Part shown: piece by piece, positions 8,044 to 14,941 of the stretch
Layout of the letters: every line of letters begins with the position of its first letter
Numbering within the stretch: position 1 is the first letter of the stretch
NCBI GenBank assembly: GCA_002427745.1
Contig: DIYF01000025.1
Coordinates: 989-21,844 of the forward strand
Origin: Roseivirga sp. UBA6061
Lineage (GTDB): Bacteria; Bacteroidota; Bacteroidia; Cytophagales; Cyclobacteriaceae
Length of the DNA stretch: 20,856 nt
Direction of reading: 5' to 3'
Program-made: the position numbers and the translations under genes
Notes under the pieces: generated by a model
Databases searched by the model: none
What the model saw: the letters and a program-made list of their open reading frames with translations, nothing else
Told to the model about the DNA's origin: nothing

Positions 8044-8309
8044 CGCCTGATTTCAAAGGAGGAAAAGCCCTCTGCCTCCACTGCTTTGCTCGTCAATTCT
8101 GTTACTATAGCCATCATAGGACCTTTGTGGCACCAGGCCATGAAGTTATCCAGCGCCTGTTCACTTCCTTCGGCATGAATAAAAACAGAGCTATCTGACT
8201 GATTCTTACACCAGCCGCTGACACCAGCTGCCAGGGCCTTATCACGGGTAGAAGCCCGAAAGAACACTCCCTGCACACGTCCCCGAACTGTGATCTCAAT
8301 GGCTTTCAT
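8040..8309 (-). CDS. acyP: Acylphosphatase
   Basis: This 89-residue enzyme hydrolyses carboxyl-phosphate bonds of acylphosphates such as acetyl phosphate or 1,3-bisphosphoglycerate. The family signature GRVQGVFFR occupies residues 10-18, giving the phosphate-binding Arg18. GWCKNQSD at 32-39 supplies the catalytic Asn36, and the spacing between these two matches the family. The length is typical for the single-domain cytoplasmic form. The start overlaps the end of deoC by 14 bases, so the two are probably co-translated as the last genes of the 10165-to-8040 transcript. The end overlaps the convergent gene by four bases. The second open frame over the same bases is a shadow. Confidence 0.93.
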   Translation of the reverse strand: MKAIEITVRGRVQGVFFRASTRDKALAAGVSGWCKNQSDSSVFIHAEGSEQALDNFMAWCHKGPMMAIVTELTSKAVEAEGFSSFEIRR

Positions 8310-8955
8310 GAAAGGCCTTCATAATAGCAACTCCTGCTGAGGCTCCGAGCCTGTCGGCTCCGGCTGCAATCATCGCCTGAGCATCTGCCAGGGTTCGGAT
8401 TCCTCCTGATGCCTTCACTCCCACATTGGAAGGAGCGCTTTCTCTCATCAGCCGTATATGTTCTGTTTTGGCTCCCTCTGCTGAAAAGCCAGTAGATGTC
8501 TTTACGAAGTCCGTGCCGGCATCAGCACAGAGCTTTGTGGCAAAGACAATTTCTTCATCGGAAAGGTAGGATGTCTCCAGGATCACCTTCATCATACAAC
8601 CGGCTTCATGAATCCGGGCAGCACATTTAGCAAGCTCTATCTTGGTCCAGGGAAGTCCGGTTTTAAAAGAAGAGATATTCATAACGATATCCAGCTCGTT
8701 GGCTCCGTTTTCAATGGCTTTATCAATCTCCAGGAGTTTGGCCTCAGTCATCTGATAACCCAGGGGGAAACCTATAACCGTAACCAGCTGAATATCAGCA
8801 TCACCTATCTCCCTGGCGGCCTTTTTCACCCAGAAAGGGGGCACACAAACCCCGACAAAGCCATACTCTTTTGCTTCAGCCACAAGCTGATCAATATCTT
8901 TATCAGTCAGCGTAGGCTTCAGGTTGGTGTGCTCTATGTATCGATTAATGTCCAT
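8296..8955 (-). CDS. deoC: Deoxyribose-phosphate aldolase
   Basis: This 219-residue cytoplasmic class I aldolase splits 2-deoxyribose 5-phosphate into glyceraldehyde 3-phosphate and acetaldehyde, the last step of deoxynucleoside breakdown. The Schiff-base lysine is Lys152 in DFVKTSTGF, the second active-site lysine is Lys181 in GVKASGGIRT, and the conserved Asp89 lies in NELDIVMN. The length fits the short bacterial form. The usual partners (nucleoside phosphorylases, phosphopentomutase) are absent. Instead it sits between a dehydrogenase, whose 3' end overlaps the deoC start by 11 bases, and acylphosphatase, which it overlaps by 14 bases. The start is the ATG at 8953-8955, giving MDINRYIEHTNLKP, which aligns with the family N terminus. 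Confidence 0.95.
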   Translation of the reverse strand: MDINRYIEHTNLKPTLTDKDIDQLVAEAKEYGFVGVCVPPFWVKKAAREIGDADIQLVTVIGFPLGYQMTEAKLLEIDKAIENGANELDIVMNISSFKTGLPWTKIELAKCAARIHEAGCMMKVILETSYLSDEEIVFATKLCADAGTDFVKTSTGFSAEGAKTEHIRLMRESAPSNVGVKASGGIRTLADAQAMIAAGADRLGASAGVAIMKAFHESH

Positions 8956-10165
8956 CTACGTAGTCTTGCAGATATTCATATCTGGGCATAAGCCCTCCTG
9001 CATTGGTAATGGTGGCACGCTCAATGATCTGGTCTGTATCTTCTCCCACCAGATTAGGTAGAATATGCTTCAAAAACTCCTTACCGAAATCTTCAGAGGC
9101 ATTTCGGGGAAGCTCACACGGCAGGTTATCTACCGCCATTACGGTGATATTGCCTTCATCGGAGAATGAAGCTTCTACTTTGTCATTGCTGGGATTGTAA
9201 TCGTAGATGGGGTCATCTATGGTACTGGGCTGCTTGGTAGAGGGAATAGAACCCTCTATGTCGCAGGTAATGTCGGCAATCACCCTGATTTTAAAATCAC
9301 TCTCCATAATCTCATGGCGGGTAAAAAGCACGGGCGCTTTAGGGTCCCAGAAAGCTCCGGCAATCAACAGGTCTGCCTTGGCTGCATATTGATGGAAGTC
9401 TGATTCATAGCCCTCAGGGTCTCCATAAAAGCTCTCTCTGTCAAACTCACTGCCATCAGAAGGTTTGTTGTAATCACGCGTATTCAGCTGTGTGTAAACG
9501 GGACCATCAAAATACTCTGATACAAACTCAGCAGGACTCACCTTGCGAATCCCCATGCCATTCAGCACCTCCATGGAACCCTTGGAAACACGACCTCCAC
9601 CGGTAAGGGCGATCTTAATGGCCGGCAACTTTACTTTGGCATACTCACTTTGCATATCGGCCATATCAAAACACTGGTGAGCGGGGCGTAAATGAAAAAG
9701 ATTGTACCGCTTACCAAAAGTGAGGATGCCATTATAGGCCCCTACAATACCGGCATAACGTCCAAAAGCAATCAGTCGCTGCCCTTCTTTGTTGGTAAGA
9801 CATTCCCAGTCAATCAGCCGAATCTGCTTCTCAAGAATTGACCTGAGCAAGCCACGGTTGTAATCCTGTTCTTTGATAGTATGTGAGAAAAAGAAATGAG
9901 TTTTTCCTGCGATCAACATGTCAATCGGCACCTCTTTCACTCCCAGAATAATGGCGCAATCGGAAACATCGTCTACCAGCTCAACTCCGGCTTTGACATA
10001 TTCCTCATCAGGAAAACACCTGATCTCACTTCGCTGGCATTTGATACTGACGTTATCATAAGTGGTAAGAATTTCTGCACACTGTGAGGGTGTAAGAGGT
10101 ACCCTTCGGTCGATAGGCACTTTGCCTTCTTTGATGATTCCGATTTTAACTGACTCCATATTCAT
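8945..10165 (-). CDS. Saccharopine dehydrogenase (lysine-forming)/alanine dehydrogenase-like NAD(P) oxidoreductase
   Basis: This 406-residue protein belongs to the alanine dehydrogenase/transhydrogenase/LYS1 fold. The N-terminal substrate lobe has KEGKVPIDRRVPLTP (12-26) and FFFSHTIKEQ (91-100), the latter resembling the His and Lys segment of lysine-forming saccharopine dehydrogenase. The family stretch LTNKEGQRLIAFGRYAGIVG (123-142) follows, and a Rossmann motif ALTGGGRVSKG lies at 186-196. The late motif TVMAVDNLPCELPRNAS closes the active site. These features resemble LYS1-like enzymes more than true alanine dehydrogenase, but the substrate is not settled. It heads an overlapping cluster with deoC and acyP. 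The start may be Met1 or Met3 (ESVKIGIIKEG begins the fold). The divergent neighbour starts 101 bases away, and no exact -7 element was found between them. Confidence 0.82.
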   Translation of the reverse strand: MNMESVKIGIIKEGKVPIDRRVPLTPSQCAEILTTYDNVSIKCQRSEIRCFPDEEYVKAGVELVDDVSDCAIILGVKEVPIDMLIAGKTHFFFSHTIKEQDYNRGLLRSILEKQIRLIDWECLTNKEGQRLIAFGRYAGIVGAYNGILTFGKRYNLFHLRPAHQCFDMADMQSEYAKVKLPAIKIALTGGGRVSKGSMEVLNGMGIRKVSPAEFVSEYFDGPVYTQLNTRDYNKPSDGSEFDRESFYGDPEGYESDFHQYAAKADLLIAGAFWDPKAPVLFTRHEIMESDFKIRVIADITCDIEGSIPSTKQPSTIDDPIYDYNPSNDKVEASFSDEGNITVMAVDNLPCELPRNASEDFGKEFLKHILPNLVGEDTDQIIERATITNAGGLMPRYEYLQDYVDGH

Positions 10166-10266
10166 ATTCTATTCGGTAAAAATAATGAATTCGGTCATTG
10201 TTCATTCATTGACCACTGATAGAAAATCAGCAGCCACAGGACAGGCGAATCGTTCATCAAAAAACT

Positions 10267-10788
10267 ATGACCAGGTCTCTTTATATATGCCTGATACTCT
10301 CCTGTATCGCTTCTGCTACTTTTGCCCAGAAGCGTCCCTCCTGCCCTGACGATGAAGTGCTGGCTCAGCTCGACTTCTGGATTGGCGAATGGAATGTATA
10401 TAACAATCGGAATATCAAGGTAGGCACGAACAAAATATCGCGTGTACTGAAGTCTTGTGCCATACAAGAAGAATGGAAAGACAGCCAGGGAGCTGAAGGC
10501 ATTAGTCTCTTCTTTAAAAACCCCAATACAGGTAAGCTTAAGCAGTTATGGATTACTGAATACGCTCATTACCCGGGCGGCACCAAAGAGAAAGATATGG
10601 TAGAAGTGGAGCCGGGTAAGTCCATAAGTTTTCAGGGAAGCTACCCCAGAAAAAGTAAGCAGGTACTGGACAGAACAACACTCTTAAAGCTGTCTGACGA
10701 CAAGATAAAGCAGACCATAGAAATCTCTAACGATGGCGGCAAGACATGGCGGGTGACCTTCTTAGGAATCTATAAAAGGAAGCGCTGA
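10267..10788 (+). CDS. Secreted DUF1579-like protein
   Basis: This 173-residue protein has a signal peptide at 1-20 (MTRSLYICLILSCIASATFA, cut before Gln21). The mature part begins with QLDFWIGEWNVY (residues 34-45), a pattern typical of DUF1579 and related small lipocalin-like beta-barrels in Bacteroidota. Alternating beta-type segments follow, with SCAIQEEW, LWITEY, ISFQGSYPR and KTWRVTFLGIY at the end. The ligand or activity is unknown. It diverges from the dehydrogenase gene and converges with the hydrolase-LanC gene, whose stop lies 11 bases beyond this one. No terminator hairpin separates the two ends. Confidence 0.75.
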   Translation: MTRSLYICLILSCIASATFAQKRPSCPDDEVLAQLDFWIGEWNVYNNRNIKVGTNKISRVLKSCAIQEEWKDSQGAEGISLFFKNPNTGKLKQLWITEYAHYPGGTKEKDMVEVEPGKSISFQGSYPRKSKQVLDRTTLLKLSDDKIKQTIEISNDGGKTWRVTFLGIYKRKR

Positions 10789-10798
10789 CAAGGAGCTC

Positions 10799-12871
10799 TC
10801 AGAAAGGGTTGTCTACAAAACGGCTTCCCAAGGGCTTACCTTTCATCAAATTGTACTGATTTAGCAAGACTGAACCAAAACCCGAAGTGCCATAGAAAAA
10901 GCCGCTGAAAGTCGTGACTTCTCCTGCATTGGCCATAAAGCTAAATCGTTCTGTCGGCCAGGAGAGCCCTTCATTATCTACTGAATGAGACAGTAAATAA
11001 TCGATCGTTTCAACCGCACTGTCAAAATACTCCTGTCCCCCGGTATACCGGTACATCTCCTGATAAAAAGCCGCCACTCCAGCCAGGCCAAAGCGCTGAT
11101 CCAGCGTAAATAGCTCTGATCCAAAGCCATCAGTCGGTTGCCCCAATGGATTACTTACAATAATACCCCGGTAGCAGGCCTCTGCCTTTTTCAACCATTG
11201 AGCTTTACCGGTAATTTGATGTAGCTTGATAAACAGGGGGGCCACTCCTGCCGAGCCATGTGCCCAGCCAATGTCATAGGACCGTCTCCAGCCAGGGTCA
11301 GGAAAACCATAGGGCACCAGATACACCCCATTTTCCTGACTGGCGATTGAGTCCAGGTAATTAACGGCTTTGAGCGCTGCCTCCAAAAACATCTGCTCTG
11401 AAGTAACCTCGTATAAGCAGGCCATGAAGTAACCTATTCCGGCCGGGCCATGAGAAAAGTTGGGGAGAATGTACTTACTGTTCTGCCCGCGTTTCCAGCT
11501 CCATTTATCCCCTTCTTTGATAGGCCTGGATATGAGCGTTCTTCCTGCCTGAACTACCATTGATCTGGCTTCCTCACTACCCGACTGCTCTGACATATAG
11601 AGCAGAAAAAGCCCCGTACCCGCCAGGCCTCCCAATACGTCATTACCCAGATCCCAGGAAATCGTATCGCCTTTGTTATCCGCAAAATGCCCCAATACAT
11701 CAACCACGCTTAAAGCGGCCTCCCTGTACCTTGTCTGATGCGTTTGCCTGTACAACTCCAGCAACGCAAAACCCGGCCCACACACGCTACCATAGGGACT
11801 GAAGGCCCAAAACTTACCTTTAAGCGAATCGGTTTTCTGAGGAAGATTTTCCAGGAGATACTCCCCGGCCTGAATAGCTCTGTCCAGATAGATTTGCCGG
11901 TTGGTTGATTTGAATAAATCCAGGTACCAGGTGACCTGCCCGGCCACACCATCTGAATATGAGACCGAAACCTTATCAGGCTCATCCAGTGCATCCGGCC
12001 AGCTGAGTGTATTAGCCTTTCTTATGGCATTGCTGTCCAGCCAAACCTCTGTACTTCTGGCAAAATCAAGGTAGTCTTCAGCCTCATAATCTCTGAACTG
12101 ATGAAGGAATTGTCTGACAGGTATCCAGTTCTCTTCAGATGCCAGCAGCATACTGCTCCCATGCCTGCCCTGCTTCACCCAATGATGCCGACTGCCCTCG
12201 TTTTTGATGTCATCTGCCACCTGTGTTGTCATGATATACTCGCTGGTATCGCTACCCGCTATAATCAGAGCAGGTACGCTGACTTTGCCGACCCAGTCTT
12301 TAAGCATAGTGGTATCGGCCTCATTATACTCTCCGGGTGAAAAGCTTATCAATCCATCAATCCCTTGCGAACGCTCAGCGGCCAGCTTAAACTGCAGCAT
12401 GGCAGAGAAGCTTGAACCCCACAGGAGGGTCTTACCTGTATAGCCTGCTTCTTTTATCCAATCCAGCGCGGCTTCCATATCCATTGTAGAAGACAGCATT
12501 CCCGGCCATACCACGTTTCTTCTGAATTCATCAGTGTCCTGATAGCCATCAATTACCTTATCAGTGCCAAAGCGGGCGGCAGTCTCATTGGGTATTTTAT
12601 CCCAAAAATCCTGCTTACCCCATCTCAAATCCACTGCCAGACAATTAAAGCCCAGGTTTTGCAAAACAGGGGCAATCTGGCGGTACTCACCCCGACTTGA
12701 AGCCGACTGATGGAACATAAGAATCACCGGATTGGATTTGTCCCCGGTGCCATACAGGTCAGCGGTTACTTCAAGTCCGTCAGCACTGGCAAAAGTAATC
12801 TGGTCAAACCCCGGAGACTGACACCCAACATGGAAGACGAGTATCAGCAGAGAAAAAAATCTTAAAGACAT
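10799..12871 (-). CDS. Lipoprotein fusing an alpha/beta hydrolase to a zinc-less LanC-like toroid
   Basis: This is a 690-residue protein. The first 17 residues look like a lipoprotein signal ending HVGC, with an atypical -3 residue. Residues 22-260 form an alpha/beta hydrolase. The nucleophile elbow is LLWGSSFSA (Ser154, where the usual final Gly of GxSxG is Ser), with Asp208 in IIAGSD and His237 in GRHGSS completing a likely triad. Residues 270-680 carry seven GxxG repeats at about 308, 365, 415, 475, 539, 595 and 661 (for example HGPAGIGYF, GWAHGSAGVAP, RFGLAGVA), the hallmark of the LanC alpha/alpha barrel. The cysteine and Cys-His zinc ligands expected in repeats 5 and 6 are replaced by Ala537, Arg593 and Phe594, so cyclase activity is unlikely. 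It is the last gene downstream of the LytTR regulator, after a 90-base gap with direct and inverted repeats. The substrate is unknown. Confidence 0.82.
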   Translation of the reverse strand: MSLRFFSLLILVFHVGCQSPGFDQITFASADGLEVTADLYGTGDKSNPVILMFHQSASSRGEYRQIAPVLQNLGFNCLAVDLRWGKQDFWDKIPNETAARFGTDKVIDGYQDTDEFRRNVVWPGMLSSTMDMEAALDWIKEAGYTGKTLLWGSSFSAMLQFKLAAERSQGIDGLISFSPGEYNEADTTMLKDWVGKVSVPALIIAGSDTSEYIMTTQVADDIKNEGSRHHWVKQGRHGSSMLLASEENWIPVRQFLHQFRDYEAEDYLDFARSTEVWLDSNAIRKANTLSWPDALDEPDKVSVSYSDGVAGQVTWYLDLFKSTNRQIYLDRAIQAGEYLLENLPQKTDSLKGKFWAFSPYGSVCGPGFALLELYRQTHQTRYREAALSVVDVLGHFADNKGDTISWDLGNDVLGGLAGTGLFLLYMSEQSGSEEARSMVVQAGRTLISRPIKEGDKWSWKRGQNSKYILPNFSHGPAGIGYFMACLYEVTSEQMFLEAALKAVNYLDSIASQENGVYLVPYGFPDPGWRRSYDIGWAHGSAGVAPLFIKLHQITGKAQWLKKAEACYRGIIVSNPLGQPTDGFGSELFTLDQRFGLAGVAAFYQEMYRYTGGQEYFDSAVETIDYLLSHSVDNEGLSWPTERFSFMANAGEVTTFSGFFYGTSGFGSVLLNQYNLMKGKPLGSRFVDNPF

Positions 12872-12879
12872 GGATTATC

Positions 12880-12899
12880 GTTTCCTTCAATTAGGAAAC
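12880..12899. promoter_or_regulatory. Inverted repeat in the leader of the hydrolase-LanC gene
   Basis: GTTTCCT at 12880-12886 and AGGAAAC at 12893-12899 form a perfect 7-bp inverted repeat with a 6-base loop. It ends 8 bases from the start codon at 12871. It could be an mRNA hairpin affecting initiation or a protein-binding site. It is not followed by a T run, so a terminator is unlikely. Confidence 0.45.
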
Positions 12900-12922
12900 A
12901 GGCCTCACGCAGACAAAGAGAT

Positions 12923-12972
12923 TATTCGTTAAATGCGCTGAAATATTCGCGAACGACTCACTTATTCGTGAA
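12923..12972. repeat. Three direct repeats of TATTCGYGAA between the LytTR and hydrolase-LanC genes
   Basis: TATTCGTTAA (12923-12932), TATTCGCGAA (12944-12953) and TATTCGTGAA (12963-12972) share seven to nine of ten bases. Their starts are 21 and 19 bp apart, close to two helical turns, so all three present on the same DNA face. LytTR proteins commonly bind paired direct repeats at about this spacing. The third copy overlaps the LytTR stop codon. The likely target is the gene starting at 12871. Confidence 0.55.
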
Positions 12973-13792
12973 AGTTGCTGCGATAGGCTTTGCTAAGTCT
13001 GAGCCTGGTACCATCCGAGAGCTCCAAAAACTCACCTTTCTGCTCACCGGATTTCTTTACCAGTGCCGCAACATGCTGTGAATTGATAAAGTAGGATCGA
13101 TGGGCTCTCCGAAAGGTATCGGATGGCAATACCGCCTCCAGGTTTTTCATGGAGTCTTTGATGAGATGACTACCGGAAACAGTGTGTAATTTTTGATAAT
13201 GGTCCTGTGCCTCTATCCAGTAAACCTGATCGAAGTCCAGATAGAAGACCCTTCCATTCTCTTTAACCGTGAAGCGTTCCAGCATTTTAGGTGCAGCCGT
13301 TTCGGTCTGTTTCACAGCCGGATACAAATCTCTGTAGAAACTCACCAGCAGGACAATGGCCCAATAGATCATAAGGTGAATATGAATGACATTAGTAAGG
13401 TACTTGGCGATGAACCTGGGAAACACCGGAGTACTTGAAAGATCTACTGCAAACAAAAACAGATTACAGAACAGCATATGTATAAGCGCCAGGGCAATGC
13501 TGATACCAAGGTGGGCAGAGAAGCGCCAGTACCATTTCCCCTCCCTAAGCCTGATTTTGTCCGTAAGCTTTAAAATCAGCGGAGTGGCCAGGGCATAAGT
13601 GCTATAGACTATCAGGTTATAGGCGAGGCTGAGCCCCACTGAATAACCCTCCACAACTGCCGCGTACTTATAATAGTTCTGAGCCAATACAATCAGCGCT
13701 ATAAGAGTAGTGACCAGACCGGCCAGTGATGTGATACGCAGCTCCCGGGAAAGAGAGAGCCCCGTGGTTTTAAGCTCCAGACTTTTAGCCAT
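12962..13792 (-). CDS. Membrane-anchored LytTR-family transcription factor
   Basis: In this 276-residue protein the N-terminal half has four predicted membrane segments, at about residues 20-40, 50-75, 88-115 and 128-150. The C-terminal part (about 170-275) is a LytTR DNA-binding domain: FTVKENGRVFYLDFDQVYWI, EAQDHYQKLH, then FRRAHRSYFIN and a basic end with SKAYRSNF. There is no receiver domain, so it is not a standard two-component response regulator. The membrane part may sense a signal directly or answer to another protein. It lies 24 bases after the glycerate kinase gene on the same strand, suggesting co-transcription with the glycosylglycerate genes. It is followed by three direct repeats and the hydrolase-LanC gene, a plausible target. 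Confidence 0.88.
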   Translation of the reverse strand: MAKSLELKTTGLSLSRELRITSLAGLVTTLIALIVLAQNYYKYAAVVEGYSVGLSLAYNLIVYSTYALATPLILKLTDKIRLREGKWYWRFSAHLGISIALALIHMLFCNLFLFAVDLSSTPVFPRFIAKYLTNVIHIHLMIYWAIVLLVSFYRDLYPAVKQTETAAPKMLERFTVKENGRVFYLDFDQVYWIEAQDHYQKLHTVSGSHLIKDSMKNLEAVLPSDTFRRAHRSYFINSQHVAALVKKSGEQKGEFLELSDGTRLRLSKAYRSNFHE

Positions 13793-13816
13793 ACCCTAAT
13801 ATACTGTTTAAAGAGA

Positions 13817-14938
13817 TCACAGGTTCTTATGGCCTTCTGTAAACTGCCTGATCAGATGATAAGCTCTTTGCCTTACCAATTGAAAAGACTGCGAAATGGC
13901 TTCTTCAGAAGTGGTTTCTTCATTGACCAAAGGATGAATACTGAGAGCTTTGATATTCTCCTGAACTTGTTCGAGATCATCTGCCACTCCGCAGATCACA
14001 GAAAAAGGAATTCCTGCTTTTTCGGCCTTAGCAGCAACACCAGCAATAACTTTTCCTTCCACCGTTTGCAGGTCCATTTTACCCTCACCGGAAATGATAA
14101 GATCTACCCCATTGAGTTTCCTGTCAAAACCGGTTATCTCCATTACGGTCTCAATACCTGATTTCAGCTCAGCCTTCAGAAAGCTCATAGCACCATAGCC
14201 CAGGCCACCCGCAGCACCTGCACCGGGCACATCTTCAAAGCCGTTGTCCAGCATGCCGGCCAGTACCTGCATGTTTTGCTCAAGCCTGATAATCATTTCA
14301 TCGTCTGCCCCCTTTTGCCTTCCATAGACATGGGTTGCCCCGTTCGGCCCCAGTAGCTTATTCTGAACATCCGTAAGCACGGTCACAGAAACATTGTCGA
14401 GCAAATCACCTGTATTATTACTGCAGCCATAAACGGTACCCATGGTATTACCATTGATTCCCGAGATACTTCCGAACTGCCCGTTAAAGGAGTAGCCCAA
14501 TGCCTCTGCCATGCCCGTTCCTCCGTCATTGGTGGCACTGCCCCCTATCATCAGGTAGACCCTCGTAAGCCCTTGCTCAAGAGCATGCTTAATCAGCTCG
14601 CCCGTACCATGGGAAGAAGCCCGGAGAGGGTTTCTCTCTTCAGGAGTAAGCAACGGCAACCCGGAAGCCAGGGCCATTTCAATAAAAGCAGTATTGTCTG
14701 ATTTTAAATAGTAGGAAGGTATTGACCGGTAGAGCGGATCATGCACCTCCAGTTCAACTTTGCTTAGGGACAGTATTTCCTCCAAAAGGTCCAGCGTGCC
14801 CTCACCACCATCAGCCAGGGGATGACTCACAACCTCTATGGATGCATCAAAATCGTGTAAGCCTTCGGTAATGGCCACACAGACCTCACTGGCAGTAAGC
14901 GTACCCTTAAATTTATCGGGAGCAATCAGTACTCGCAT
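13817..14938 (-). CDS. glxK: Glycerate 2-kinase (GarK/GlxK family)
   Basis: This 373-residue cytoplasmic enzyme uses ATP to phosphorylate D-glycerate; E. coli GarK and GlxK of this family yield 2-phosphoglycerate, which enters lower glycolysis. Family signatures are present throughout: IAPDKFKGTLTASEV (5-19), LADGGEGT (41-48), GGSATNDGGTGMAEALG (132-148), GAGAAGGLGYG (239-249) and ISGEGKMD (282-289). The length is normal and no key motif is missing. The start lies only 3 bases after the symporter stop codon, so the two are almost certainly co-translated. Placed behind a GH63 glycosylglycerate hydrolase, its natural role here is probably to consume the glycerate that enzyme releases. The symbol could equally be garK. 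Confidence 0.93.
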   Translation of the reverse strand: MRVLIAPDKFKGTLTASEVCVAITEGLHDFDASIEVVSHPLADGGEGTLDLLEEILSLSKVELEVHDPLYRSIPSYYLKSDNTAFIEMALASGLPLLTPEERNPLRASSHGTGELIKHALEQGLTRVYLMIGGSATNDGGTGMAEALGYSFNGQFGSISGINGNTMGTVYGCSNNTGDLLDNVSVTVLTDVQNKLLGPNGATHVYGRQKGADDEMIIRLEQNMQVLAGMLDNGFEDVPGAGAAGGLGYGAMSFLKAELKSGIETVMEITGFDRKLNGVDLIISGEGKMDLQTVEGKVIAGVAAKAEKAGIPFSVICGVADDLEQVQENIKALSIHPLVNEETTSEEAISQSFQLVRQRAYHLIRQFTEGHKNL

Positions 14939-14941
14939 GGG

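Noticed and set aside
10195..10467. 90-codon minus-strand frame across the divergent promoter region and the start of the DUF1579-like gene
   Set aside because: It overlaps a plus-strand gene with a clear signal peptide and family motif, and has none itself.
10799..12871. Lanthipeptide biosynthesis cluster suggested by the LanC-like domain
   Set aside because: The zinc ligands are replaced, no dehydratase or precursor peptide is present, and the protein appears exported as a lipoprotein.
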